From Promethearchaeota archaeon (GTDB taxonomy: Archaea; Asgardarchaeota; Thorarchaeia; Thorarchaeales; Thorarchaeaceae): a stretch of 64,000 nucleotides of DNA. The position numbers were made by a program, and so were the translations under genes. Positions 8,538 to 16,805 of the stretch are shown piece after piece. The notes beneath the pieces are model-generated. The model did no database searches. It was not told the origin of the DNA and worked only from the letters and a program-made list of their open reading frames with translations. The stretch covers positions 310,001 to 374,000 of the forward strand of contig WJMJ01000059.1 of assembly GCA_014728035.1 (NCBI GenBank), in the 5' to 3' direction. The first letter of the stretch is position 1, and every line of letters starts with the position of its first letter.

Positions 8538-9896
8538 TTGGAAATAGATTTTGTATTAATCATAGGTTTGGCGCTTGTATTGGCGTTTGTTGGTGCTTTG
8601 AGTCTGAAACGTCTAGGTGTGCCACAGATTGTGGGATTTATGTTGGCTGGACTTGTCTTAGGCCAAATTGGATTAATGAATGAAGCAGTTCTTCTTGATC
8701 TGAATTTTTTGGTTTCAATTGCGTTAGGACTCATTGGTTATAATATCGGGCTTGAGATGGAACTGAAGGCATTCAAAGGGAAAATTACGAAGTGGATTAT
8801 TATTGTTCTTATTTCAGCCATTTCTGCATTCGCTCTTGTGACACTCCTTGTTCATACAATTACCGGAAATATTGTACTTGCTCTTATTTTAGGTGGACTT
8901 GCGAGTGCTACCGCTCCAGCAGCAACAGCTGATGTAATCTGGGAAAATCAATGTGAGGGGCCTGTATCTGAAACCCTGATGTTTGTTCTTGCTTTCGACG
9001 ATATAATTGCTGTAGTACTTACAGGTGCAACTATCGCATTTGGTCTATGGGTATTCGCTCCAGCAATCTATCCTTTTGCATCAGTTATCATTAATCCTTT
9101 AATTGAAATCATATTTTCTACTGCATTTGGATTATTCTTTGGACTGATATTTATTCAAGCGGTAAACCGTTTCAAGGATCGCGGTCGACTTTTGGAGATG
9201 GAATTAGGCATGATTTTTCTTCTAGTTGGGTTGGCTAACACATTTCATTTCAGTGACATCTTTGTCTGTATTGTGTATGGGTTCATGGTTGGTAATTTCG
9301 TTAAGCGTGATACAGAGCAACTACCTCATTTATTGAAGCGAATTATGTCGCCAATTGTAATGATATTTTTCGTGATAGTTGGTGCCAAAATTGAAATTGA
9401 GTTATTCTTGGGCGAAACTGGACCATTTGTATTCATATTGGCTCTAACATACATCGTTGGTATGGTATCTGCCAAATATACTGGGACTTTTGTTGGATCA
9501 ACAATAACTGGAAGTCCTGATACAGTTAGAAAATATTTGGGAGCTTGTCTATTTTGTCAGGCGGGTGTAGCACTGGGGCTTGGATTCATAATTGAAGAAA
9601 CCTTCTTAGAAATTGGTGGTGAAGCAGCTGTGATTGGCAGTTTGATTCTAAGTGTTGTTGGAGTTGCCACTATGATTCTTGAGATGATTGGCCCCATTTC
9701 AGTAAAGTGGGCATTAGGAAAAGCTGGTGAGATTCCAATTCACGGAGAACTATTCACACCTCATGACTACATCTTTGATGAGCGAGAAATATTTGATGAA
9801 CTAGCTACACTCTATGAGATGGATGATGAGGAATCCTCAACAGATGATGTCTTTGATGAACTCGGAGCTCTCTATGAAATGGGCGAAGAGGAGTGA
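8538..9896 (+). CDS. Cation/proton antiporter, CPA2-like (copy 2), with acidic repeated tail
   Basis: 452 residues, paralogous along its length to the antiporter at 3359: LGVPQIVGFMLAGLVLG, GLASATAPAA and LAFDDIIAV align with the matching motifs there. The paired Asp is kept, but the ATDPAS motif of copy 1 is ATAPAA here, so one acidic side chain is missing from the core. The cytoplasmic tail holds a short tandem repeat (IFDELATLYEM, then VFDELGALYEM) rich in Asp and Glu. Translation starts at TTG with GGTGA eight bases upstream. A hairpin with a T-run follows the stop. Confidence 0.92.
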   Translation: MEIDFVLIIGLALVLAFVGALSLKRLGVPQIVGFMLAGLVLGQIGLMNEAVLLDLNFLVSIALGLIGYNIGLEMELKAFKGKITKWIIIVLISAISAFALVTLLVHTITGNIVLALILGGLASATAPAATADVIWENQCEGPVSETLMFVLAFDDIIAVVLTGATIAFGLWVFAPAIYPFASVIINPLIEIIFSTAFGLFFGLIFIQAVNRFKDRGRLLEMELGMIFLLVGLANTFHFSDIFVCIVYGFMVGNFVKRDTEQLPHLLKRIMSPIVMIFFVIVGAKIEIELFLGETGPFVFILALTYIVGMVSAKYTGTFVGSTITGSPDTVRKYLGACLFCQAGVALGLGFIIEETFLEIGGEAAVIGSLILSVVGVATMILEMIGPISVKWALGKAGEIPIHGELFTPHDYIFDEREIFDELATLYEMDDEESSTDDVFDELGALYEMGEEE

Positions 9897-9903
9897 AATC
9901 AAG

Positions 9904-9930
9904 AAGAGGTCATTAGACCTCTTTTCCTTT
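9904..9930 (+). terminator. Hairpin terminator after antiporter copy 2
   Basis: Perfect 8-bp stem AAGAGGTC / GACCTCTT with an ATTA loop, followed by TTCCTTTT. It begins eight bases after the antiporter stop and faces the convergent gene ending at 9981. Confidence 0.75.
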
Positions 9931-9980
9931 TAATTTCAGGAATTCTCGGATATGAACTTCTATCTCTTTTTGTAGCTCTG

Positions 9981-10427
9981 TTAATTCATCTTTGAGATGA
10001 GTTGTTTGATTTCCTTTATTCCTAAATTTGCCCAATGGAATTTCTTTATTTCTTCATTGTAATGTGTAATTCTTGAGTAGGTTTCCCAGAGCATCTTTCT
10101 TTCTGATTCTGGAAGATATTCTGCTCTACCAGAACGAATTCCAAATATCCAGAAGCCTTTTCGTAGTGGGATTTCATCTTCAAGCAGTTCGAGATTAACA
10201 ATAAGCTCATCAGCTAAATCATTACTAAGAGTTCTACTAGATTTTTCATTATTCCTTTTTTTGAAATATTCACCAAGCGATGTCCCTCCCAACATGCCTA
10301 AAAAATTGGAGATTAGTCTTGTCCCATCATTAAAAGCTGTTCCAAATGGCAAAAGTGATAATACCAAAATACTACCGGAAAGGGCTACACAAAAGAATAC
10401 ACCTAACCATATTCTTGATTCTTTCAT
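9981..10427 (-). CDS. Small membrane protein with cytoplasmic helical tail, unknown
   Basis: About 148 residues. Two hydrophobic N-terminal segments (IWLGVFFCVALSGSILVLSL and a weaker one around LISNFLGMLGG) are followed by a charged, helical C-terminal region of about 95 residues. I recognise no family. A GTG at 10439 is an alternative start; neither has a strong ribosome binding site. It is convergent with antiporter copy 2, and its start faces the secreted SGNH-like gene. Confidence 0.62.
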   Translation of the reverse strand: MKESRIWLGVFFCVALSGSILVLSLLPFGTAFNDGTRLISNFLGMLGGTSLGEYFKKRNNEKSSRTLSNDLADELIVNLELLEDEIPLRKGFWIFGIRSGRAEYLPESERKMLWETYSRITHYNEEIKKFHWANLGIKEIKQLISKMN

Positions 10428-10537
10428 ATCTCGAATCACAGCTTCTTAAAGTGATCAAACACTACTCAATTTTCTGTATCAAAAACTATCGTAAAAGATT
10501 TCAAGGTATTACTCTCTGATTCTAGAGAGGAATGTTA

Positions 10538-11545
10538 ATGAGAAAACTCGCACGCCTAACTCCAGTAGTGATATTATTCTCGTTGATTTTCATGAGTTCC
10601 ACAGGATTTTCTAATATGACAAGCACAGCCCGTCCCATTAGCCAGTCCTATTATTCACAATGGGAAGGTGGTCTTATAATAGACCACACCTGTCTTGAAT
10701 TTGATACTATCCCATTTGGTTCTATTCAAGCAGCTCAATCAAATGTCAAGTTTCACTATGCTCATACAAGTCATGGAGGTCAGATCACCACTGGACTGGG
10801 GCTAATTGAAGGTACCAACTCATCATACAGTGTGTCAATAGGATATGCTAGTCTTCCTACTACAGAAGATGCTCTATGTATCTTTGATGGGCAGGCAAAT
10901 AATGGGGGGGACACATATATCACACCTGATGAATATTGGGAAGAAGAGTCTGGAGTTCAGTTGACTCAAGGCACACTAGATGATAATCCGTCGTTAACAG
11001 TTTCAATGTGGTCTTGGTGCACTCAACTAAACTCATACTCCACCACACAGGCTCAATCTTATCTTGATACAATTACTGCTTTGGAGGAAGAGAATCCTGA
11101 TGTTACATTTGTGTATATGACATGTAATGCTCAGGCTACTGACTCATCGGGATACAATAGATGGTTGAACAACGAGCTGATTAGAGAATATTGTATTGAA
11201 AATGACAAAGTACTCTTCGATTTTGCTGATCTCGATAGTTGGTATAACGGTGAACAAAACACCTATCGTTATCATGAGGGCAGTACAAATTATCAGGTAC
11301 CTGTTGAACACGAAGAGTTCAATGGTGACGAAGCAGGTCACACCACTTATTCTAGTTGTGAACAAAAAGCGAAAGCTTTCTGGTGGATGGTCGCACAACT
11401 TGCTGGTTGGAACACTCCAACGAATACCACCACCGGAGATGAACCAAATCTCCCCACCAATACATTTCTATCAAGTGGGCTGATTATTGGTGGCATTGCA
11501 GCACTTGTTCTGTTTTCTGCTGTAGTATTATACTACCGGTCTTGA
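10538..11545 (+). CDS. Secreted, membrane-anchored SGNH-like hydrolase
   Basis: 335 residues. A signal peptide (basic MRKLAR then a hydrophobic core to about residue 24) is followed by an exported domain with FHYAHTSHGGQIT, SMWSWCTQLN and VTFVYMTCNAQAT, which resembles a divergent SGNH/GDSL-type hydrolase. A Thr/Pro linker and a C-terminal hydrophobic span with a basic end (SSGLIIGGIAALVLFSAVVL) should anchor it outside the cell. GAGAGG is seven bases before the ATG at 10538 but only one base from the ATG at 10532. Substrate unknown; a surface polysaccharide is a guess. Confidence 0.75.
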   Translation: MRKLARLTPVVILFSLIFMSSTGFSNMTSTARPISQSYYSQWEGGLIIDHTCLEFDTIPFGSIQAAQSNVKFHYAHTSHGGQITTGLGLIEGTNSSYSVSIGYASLPTTEDALCIFDGQANNGGDTYITPDEYWEEESGVQLTQGTLDDNPSLTVSMWSWCTQLNSYSTTQAQSYLDTITALEEENPDVTFVYMTCNAQATDSSGYNRWLNNELIREYCIENDKVLFDFADLDSWYNGEQNTYRYHEGSTNYQVPVEHEEFNGDEAGHTTYSSCEQKAKAFWWMVAQLAGWNTPTNTTTGDEPNLPTNTFLSSGLIIGGIAALVLFSAVVLYYRS

Positions 11546-11648
11546 GAGTTTCTCTTATTGGGGTTGGAGTGCACCGCGCTCCATCAATCCACAATATCAA
11601 TAAAGCTTCAATTTGTTATTCAATTATAGTAGAAATGGAGAAACTTGC

Positions 11649-12371
11649 ATGCCATTTGATGAAAAAGACGAAACTCCTGAAGATAGATTTCTTGGATTTG
11701 CAATCCCCATTGGGATACTCTTTATTGTGCTCCTTGCTACCGGAGTCATTTGGTTACTCATTCCTATTGTGATACTACTTCTTATTTTCATTTCAAATAT
11801 GTATGAAGAACGGCAGATGCTCTCAGCTCAACATAACATGGATCATTGGGTTGCTCCTGGAGAAGAAACCTTGTCTTCTGGAACTCGTTCAAGTGGAGCA
11901 AGTAAGAAACCTATCTTTGACAGAAAAAAGCAGAAAGAAGAGGGAATTACATGTGGAACTTTTATCCCAATTGTGATAATTGGTTGGTTGTATGTTGTTA
12001 CAACCTCTTGGATTTTTCTAATTCCTCTTTTTGTGTTGTTAGCTTCACTTGTTGGAGACCTCGCAAAGCGAACTCAGACCTCTTCAGAAGTTCGTGAGAA
12101 ACTAGAACGCAGTGAGGGACAATCAATACCTGAAATTGCAGATCGGACTGGTGTTCCTGAAGAACGCGTTAGACGTGTTATTGTTGAGGACAAGCGTCGT
12201 GGTGAATCTGATATTTGGTTCGATCCAGAAACCGGAAGTCGTACTTCTTCACCTGTTAGTGTAGTAGAGCCTTCTGCTAGTACTAGAACCGGTTGCGTTT
12301 ATTGTGGTTTCGCACTTAAGGAATCTGATAGATTCTGCCCATACTGCGGAGCTCCCATAATGGCTCGTTAG
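11649..12371 (+). CDS. Membrane protein with HTH-like segment and C-terminal zinc ribbon
   Basis: 240 residues. Two hydrophobic regions (about 20-50 and 105-140) flank a cytoplasmic loop. A short helix-turn-helix-like segment follows (GQSIPEIADRTGVPEERVRR), and the chain ends in a Cys4 ribbon (CVYCGFAL, then CPYCGAPI). The ribbon type is common in archaeal membrane proteins of unknown role. GGAG lies nine bases before the ATG at 11649; the frame extends to 11613 without a ribosome site. A GGAAGA...TCTTCC hairpin lies just after the stop. It could be a membrane-tethered regulator, but nothing shows DNA binding directly. Confidence 0.73.
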   Translation: MPFDEKDETPEDRFLGFAIPIGILFIVLLATGVIWLLIPIVILLLIFISNMYEERQMLSAQHNMDHWVAPGEETLSSGTRSSGASKKPIFDRKKQKEEGITCGTFIPIVIIGWLYVVTTSWIFLIPLFVLLASLVGDLAKRTQTSSEVREKLERSEGQSIPEIADRTGVPEERVRRVIVEDKRRGESDIWFDPETGSRTSSPVSVVEPSASTRTGCVYCGFALKESDRFCPYCGAPIMAR

Positions 12372-12380
12372 TTGTTGAAA

Positions 12381-12400
12381 GGAAGATGGATCTGTCTTCC
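12381..12400 (+). terminator. Hairpin after the zinc-ribbon membrane gene
   Basis: GGAAGA and TCTTCC pair around an 8-base loop ten bases after the stop at 12371; a T-run (ATTTT) follows within 15 bases. An overlapping alternative pairing AGATGGA / TCCATCT is also possible. Confidence 0.45.
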
Positions 12401-12431
12401 ATCTCATCTATTTTGAATATCAATGCAATAA

Positions 12432-12456
12432 TTTATAAGCTATTAACAATTGTTAA
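12432..12456 (+). promoter_or_regulatory. TATA box with TTAAC-N4-GTTAA palindrome
   Basis: TTTATAAGC at 12432-12440 is followed directly by the perfect 14-bp palindrome TTAACAATTGTTAA (12443-12456), between the TATA box and the expected start of transcription of the TspO-like gene. That position suits a repressor site. Near-identical palindromes occur upstream of the genes at 23754, 40662 and 50476. Confidence 0.6.
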
Positions 12457-12487
12457 ATTAGATGAGAAATCTTTTGGTGGTTAGGAT

Positions 12488-13291
12488 ATGAACTCTATCA
12501 ATCCAAAAATACTACAAATAATCAACTTCATAGCAGTTGTTGCTACAATTGTATTCAATCTTCTAGTAAATATTATTCCTCTAAATGGGGTTTACACTGG
12601 AGATGTGGCCAATTCGTATCCCAATTTCTTTACACCCCCTGGTTGGGTGTTTTCAATTTGGGGTGTCATATACATACTGTTAATCACTTTTGCAGTCTAT
12701 CAGGTTCGCTCAAATCAGACGGAAGAACCCTATATTCAAAAAATAGGCCTACTCTATCTGTTCAATGCTATCGCTAACATAGGCTGGCTAATAATATTCC
12801 ATTATTCATTTGGAAATCCGGGACTCTTTCTCTGGTCAGTTGTTCCTATTGTGTTGCTTTTGGTCATCTTACTATTGACATATGTGCAACTTAGCATTGG
12901 CCTGGAAGAGGTCCCTCTGAAACAGAAACTTGCAGTTCATCTGCCAATAAGTGTATATGCTGGCTGGATCTCTCTTGCAACTATTGCCAACATCGCATCA
13001 GCTCTGAATGTACTAATTCCAGGCATTCCTGCCGATCTTCAGCATCTTTGGACAGCAGCTGTGATTATCATCGCACTTCTGATTACCTTCCTTATGCTGT
13101 ATCTCCGTCATGACATTGCCTTCTCTCTTGTCGTGATCTGGGCGGGATTTGGTATTGCAATGAAACAGATGGCGATTCCAATAATCTTTGGAACCGCAAT
13201 TGCTGCAATATCTATAGTAGCTCTACTGATTATCATTCTACCGTTCATTCGCAAGCAGAGTTTTGTAGATTACTATCTAGTTCGATCTTGA
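12488..13291 (+). CDS. TspO/MBR-related membrane protein
   Basis: 267 residues with about eight membrane spans, longer than the five-span classic TspO. The signature FFTPPGWVFSIWGVIYILL corresponds to the PPGWVFxxVW motif of tryptophan-rich sensory proteins, and VYAGWISLATIANIA matches the later conserved helix. TspO-family proteins bind porphyrins and act in stress responses; the ligand of this long form is unknown. The promoter carries a TATA box plus palindrome at 12432-12456. A strong hairpin and T-run follow the stop. Confidence 0.8.
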   Translation: MNSINPKILQIINFIAVVATIVFNLLVNIIPLNGVYTGDVANSYPNFFTPPGWVFSIWGVIYILLITFAVYQVRSNQTEEPYIQKIGLLYLFNAIANIGWLIIFHYSFGNPGLFLWSVVPIVLLLVILLLTYVQLSIGLEEVPLKQKLAVHLPISVYAGWISLATIANIASALNVLIPGIPADLQHLWTAAVIIIALLITFLMLYLRHDIAFSLVVIWAGFGIAMKQMAIPIIFGTAIAAISIVALLIIILPFIRKQSFVDYYLVRS

Positions 13292-13300
13292 TTTACTATT

Positions 13301-13328
13301 GCGGTAGCTTCCAGCTGCCGCTTTTTTT
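13301..13328 (+). terminator. Intrinsic-type terminator after the TspO-like gene
   Basis: GCGGTAGCT pairs with AGCTGCCGC (9 bp with one G-T wobble, three-base loop) and is followed by seven T residues. It separates two convergent genes, the TspO-like gene and the nitroreductase. Confidence 0.8.
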
Positions 13329-13330
13329 CT

Positions 13331-14107
13331 TTATGTTTCTTCTATAGAAAATGTTCCGACTTTGGGATTCTCTTCGAATCTCCAAGAGCCTGTTTTTCCA
13401 ACTTTTCTAGCTCCAAGTTCTGTGTGTAACATAGCAATACCACAGTCCAGTCTTTTTGAGAGTTTCAAGTCAAATTTACCATCAAAGGAAATGGTAATTG
13501 CTGAGTTTGAAAAACTGAATCTCCATGGCTGGCGATTTATTGCAGATGGTGCCAATCTTGCCGCATGTATGGCTACCTTCTGCCACTCGCTAATCACACC
13601 TTTGGAATCTAGAATCAAATCATCAACTGACTTTCTCTTGTGGTCAACATAATGCCCGATTGTATCATTCTTTTTGTCTGCAATTCCAACAGGCGAGATG
13701 CCAATAACTCTTTCATCTGATCCAAGTGCAGTAACTTCATTTGTTTTATCTGAATGGAAGAAACCTGTAATCCAACATGTGTTTAGCCCGAGTGCTGTTG
13801 CCTCAAGTATCGCTGCTTCTCCAATATATCCCATTACAACCTGATGTTCTTGTTCTTTTTGATCCACTATAAATTTCATATAGTGTGGAGCATTCTTAAC
13901 TTTGAAAATTGGGCCAATTATTCCCTTAAACGGATCTATCTCCGGTTCTCGAACTAATTCAATTCTAGCTCCGGGAAATGGTCTAAAATCTGTACATATT
14001 TTTTGTAACTTGTCTAATTTTTGGTCTTCGACTCTTTCTCCATTATACTTTCTTTGAGAATGGCGAAGAGGTATCGCATTAAACCATCTTTCAACTGGTA
14101 TCTTCAT
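13331..14107 (-). CDS. Nitroreductase-like flavoprotein (TM1586 type)
   Basis: 258 residues. The N-terminal IPLRHSQRKYNGERV is the RxSxRxY start of the nitroreductase fold. The internal duplication typical of the long single-chain TM nitroreductase type is visible: an APSAINRQPWRF block appears near residue 190 after a first half with GEAAILEATALGLNTCW. Expected role: FMN-dependent NAD(P)H oxidoreductase; substrate unknown. The first four bases overlap the stop of the methyltransferase-like gene upstream (ATGA), so both are probably one operon. Confidence 0.85.
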   Translation of the reverse strand: MKIPVERWFNAIPLRHSQRKYNGERVEDQKLDKLQKICTDFRPFPGARIELVREPEIDPFKGIIGPIFKVKNAPHYMKFIVDQKEQEHQVVMGYIGEAAILEATALGLNTCWITGFFHSDKTNEVTALGSDERVIGISPVGIADKKNDTIGHYVDHKRKSVDDLILDSKGVISEWQKVAIHAARLAPSAINRQPWRFSFSNSAITISFDGKFDLKLSKRLDCGIAMLHTELGARKVGKTGSWRFEENPKVGTFSIEET

Positions 14108-14718
14108 GTTCTGATTCTCGGTAATAACATAGGTACCTCATCCTTATACTCTTGGTAAGCGGAACCGAACTCGCGAACCATCTCTCTCTCCTCTATCATG
14201 CACAATAGGATATTCACCAATATGATAGGAATAGTAGCATACAACGCACTTTCAGCCTGGAATATTAAGACGATTCCAATGTGTGCCAAGATTCCGCCTA
14301 TATACTGTGGATGCCTTACTCTAGAATATATCCCAGTTGATACGACTTCTGTCGGATGATGTGTTTCAGCAACCTCAATTCCCATCTCTCGAACACCTGC
14401 GATGCCTAAATATGCTCCTGGGATTACAAATACAATTCCAAGTATGAGATGATGTAAGATTAGCTGTAATCCAAATACGGTGATGATTATTGGCTCTAAT
14501 CCTATATCTAGATAGAATCTCGGTTGAGGTGCTAACCAGATGCCAAACCAGAAGCCAAAGAATCCCCACCCAGACAACATGCCTAAAGCATTTCCAATCT
14601 TTTCTCCCGTTTCTTTACCAAATCTATCTCTCAAGGCAATATGTCTGACCGATATATAGTGAAATGGTACCATCAACACCATTCCAACAAGAAAGATTTC
14701 AAACCACATTTCACTCAC
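14104..14718 (-). CDS. Isoprenylcysteine methyltransferase-like (ICMT/PEMT) membrane protein
   Basis: 204 residues with about five membrane spans. The C-terminal SAM-binding core of the ICMT/PEMT superfamily is clear: GIYSRVRHPQYIGGIL, then EEREMVREFGSAYQEYKDEV and a final PMLLPR. In eukaryotes ICMT methylates prenylated GTPase tails. The two small GTPases in this window lack C-terminal cysteines, so a lipid or other small substrate is at least as likely. It overlaps the nitroreductase start by four bases. Confidence 0.88.
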   Translation of the reverse strand: MSEMWFEIFLVGMVLMVPFHYISVRHIALRDRFGKETGEKIGNALGMLSGWGFFGFWFGIWLAPQPRFYLDIGLEPIIITVFGLQLILHHLILGIVFVIPGAYLGIAGVREMGIEVAETHHPTEVVSTGIYSRVRHPQYIGGILAHIGIVLIFQAESALYATIPIILVNILLCMIEEREMVREFGSAYQEYKDEVPMLLPRIRT

Positions 14719-14793
14719 ATTCTACAGATGCAATACATTGCTCTAGAGCATTCTTCATTAACCAAGAATACCTATGATATCTTGGTGAAACCT

Positions 14794-15090
14794 ATGCCAA
14801 AAGTCTACCGAATAATTGCCAAGGTTCATGAATTACGAGAAGATGCTGGAAACGGTCCCTGCAAGCTATACACTGTAGGTGATGAATTCGACCTGTCCAA
14901 ATCAGAGGAGCGAGCCAAAATATGTCGTTGGGCATTTAATTCGATGTTCCCATTCTTATCTGTTATGGAGTTCGATGGAACGTTACCTTGGGAGCCCGAC
15001 TCCGATAAAGCATACATTTCTTGCCCTGATCCACATAATGTAGTCGTGTTTGAGCTCAGGAGAGAAGGTGAATTCCAACCTGAAGATTAA
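14794..15090 (+). CDS. TIGR04076-like small protein (copy 2)
   Basis: 98 residues, paralogous to the protein at 4798. It ends in the fuller family signature YISCPDPHNVVVFELRR. GGTGA lies five bases before the ATG at 14794. The frame is open back to 14641, but that part overlaps the ICMT-like gene and lacks family similarity, so the short form is preferred. It carries GNGPCKLYTVGDEFDL near the start, matching the GSCVVGHEVDDE block of copy 1. Function unknown; the preserved Cys/His residues suggest metal or thiol chemistry. Confidence 0.82.
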   Translation: MPKVYRIIAKVHELREDAGNGPCKLYTVGDEFDLSKSEERAKICRWAFNSMFPFLSVMEFDGTLPWEPDSDKAYISCPDPHNVVVFELRREGEFQPED

Positions 15091-15179
15091 AGGTTCTGTA
15101 ATTTGATGTAATCCAATGCACTGAAATAAAGCTATATACATCCACATCAAGTACGTCATACCTAGAGGTGTAATATCTT

Positions 15180-15449
15180 ATGGCTTTTGCAGGTGGTGCA
15201 GCAGGTGGCTCAACCGCTGCTGCTACAATGCACACTAGTTCTTATCGTGTGAAGTTCAAAAAGAGGGAATTTCTAGAACTCGTTGAGATTGCCCGTCCTG
15301 ATGTTATTTACCATGTTGGACGAATCCATTTCTTTGCGTATGACGGTTTTGTTATGTATACATTCGAAGGCGAAACAGACTATTTCAGACAAAAGGGAAT
15401 CACAGTAATTGAGGCAATCGAGTTCTCAAACACTCAGTGGGCTGAATAG
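15180..15449 (+). CDS. Small conserved-looking protein with Gly/Ala-rich start, unknown
   Basis: 89 residues. A Gly/Ala-rich start (MAFAGGAAGGSTAAATMHTS) precedes a compact alpha/beta domain with KFKKREFLELVEIARP and GRIHFFAYDGFVMYTFEG. The pattern looks like a real folded domain, but I cannot name a family. GAGGTG lies about ten bases before the ATG. A pyrimidine-rich stretch ending in seven T residues follows the stop and may terminate transcription. Confidence 0.75.
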   Translation: MAFAGGAAGGSTAAATMHTSSYRVKFKKREFLELVEIARPDVIYHVGRIHFFAYDGFVMYTFEGETDYFRQKGITVIEAIEFSNTQWAE

Positions 15450-15525
15450 ATTCTCCCTCCCCCACTTTTTTTCATTGCGTAAGGCTATTAACTGGTTGCT
15501 CGTCGCCCTATCATAGTGGTCTGAT

Positions 15526-16479
15526 ATGACAAGGATACTAGTGACAGGCAGTTATGGCCAGATTGGTACAGAACTAATAGAAGCCCTACGAGCCAAATAC
15601 GGTGGAGAGAACATTATTGCAACAGGTCGGAAGAAACCTCCAGAAATTCTTCGAGAAGACGGTCCGTACTATCGGCTTGATGTGCTAGATGTGGACCACC
15701 TCCACAATATGCTTGTAGACTATGACATCGATATTATTCTTCACAATGCCTCTGTGTTATCTGCTGTTGGTGAAAAGAATCCTCAGCTTGCATACCGTAC
15801 AAATGTTGAAGGGTCTTACAATGTTCTTGAGGCAGCACGAATACTCAAATTGGACCAGGTAATGATTCCAAGCTCAATTGCAGCTTTTGGTCCTAGCACA
15901 CCAAAAGAGAATACACCTAATGATGTGATAATGCGCCCTACTTCTGCTTATGGTGTCACTAAAGTCTTCATAGAGCTATGGGGAGAGTACTACACGCAAC
16001 GTTATGATGTAGATTTCCGTTCTCTTCGTTATCCTGGAATCATTAGCTCTGAGGCTTTACCCGGTGGCGGAACAACTGATTATGCTGTGGAAATTTTCTA
16101 CGAAGCGTTGAAGAACAAAAAATACACCAGCTTTCTTGCTAAAGATGCTATGCTTCCGATGATGTACATGCCTGATTGCATCAAGTCAACAATTGACCTT
16201 ATCGAGGCAGATAAGAAGAGTCTTGATCATCAGAGTTTCAATGTGACCGCGATGAGCTTCACTCCTGAAGATATCGCTGCTGAGATTAAGAAGCACATCC
16301 CTGATTTTGAGATTAGTTATGAGCCTGATTTCAGACAGAAGATTGCAGAGTCATGGCCTAGATCTATTGATGATTCTACAGCTCGTGAAGAATGGGGTTG
16401 GTCCCCTGATTACGACCTTGAAGCTATGACCAAGGATATGCTTGAGAAACTCTCCAAGCGTCTTGGTATCAAATATTAG
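15526..16479 (+). CDS. tdh: L-threonine 3-dehydrogenase, short-chain (epimerase-like) type
   Basis: 317 residues. The Rossmann start ILVTGSYGQIGTELIEAL binds NAD+. The catalytic YxxxK is in SAYGVTKVFIELWGEYY, with the Ser in IPSSIAAFGP. The blocks RSLRYPGIIS, PGGGTTDYAVEIFYEA, LPMMYMPDCIKSTI and ESWPRSIDDSTAREEWGW are diagnostic of the SDR-type threonine dehydrogenase rather than a sugar epimerase. Reaction: L-threonine to 2-amino-3-ketobutyrate. The usual partner (2-amino-3-ketobutyrate CoA ligase) is not in this window. Confidence 0.92.
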   Translation: MTRILVTGSYGQIGTELIEALRAKYGGENIIATGRKKPPEILREDGPYYRLDVLDVDHLHNMLVDYDIDIILHNASVLSAVGEKNPQLAYRTNVEGSYNVLEAARILKLDQVMIPSSIAAFGPSTPKENTPNDVIMRPTSAYGVTKVFIELWGEYYTQRYDVDFRSLRYPGIISSEALPGGGTTDYAVEIFYEALKNKKYTSFLAKDAMLPMMYMPDCIKSTIDLIEADKKSLDHQSFNVTAMSFTPEDIAAEIKKHIPDFEISYEPDFRQKIAESWPRSIDDSTAREEWGWSPDYDLEAMTKDMLEKLSKRLGIKY

Positions 16480-16805
16480 ATGTGTATAGTGATGTGCCTG
16501 AATTGGTTCATCACTTATCTCTCTTTTTCGGGAAGCTTCGTTCTATTTTTGATGCGTTCTAATAATGATGAATGCAAGATTACACCCGCAACCGCCCGCA
16601 ACCCTCGGCATAACATGGTGTTATCCGTATGACATTCCAAATTGCCAGTAAGACTTCGGCACTGAATCTGATGTAGATATCCAATAAAATCGAGAACCGT
16701 TGTAATCCCTATCAGATGAAATTTTCCATCTTTTATGAATTGCAAAAAGAGTTAGGCCAGCGAGATATTAACCTCGCTGGATTAAGCAAGCAGCTCATTC
16801 ATACG
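16480..16805. other. Intergenic stretch, 326 bases, no supported gene
   Basis: Between the threonine dehydrogenase and the CPBP protease. It holds a CCGCAACC direct repeat near 16587-16602 and the terminator of the protease at 16744-16780. A 76-codon minus-strand frame is present, but its product has no protein-like pattern and no ribosome site. Confidence 0.5.
16744..16780 (-). terminator. Hairpin terminator after the CPBP protease gene
   Basis: Perfect 8-bp stem CCAGCGAG / CTCGCTGG with an 8-base loop (16757-16780), 25 bases past the stop. On the minus strand it is followed shortly by five T residues. Confidence 0.72.

Noticed and set aside
14641-14793. N-terminal extension of the second TIGR04076-like protein
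   Set aside because: It overlaps the ICMT-like gene, lacks family similarity, and a GGTGA site supports the later ATG.
16515-16745. 76-codon minus-strand open frame between the threonine dehydrogenase and CPBP protease genes
   Set aside because: No ribosome site, irregular composition and no protein-like pattern; treated as chance.
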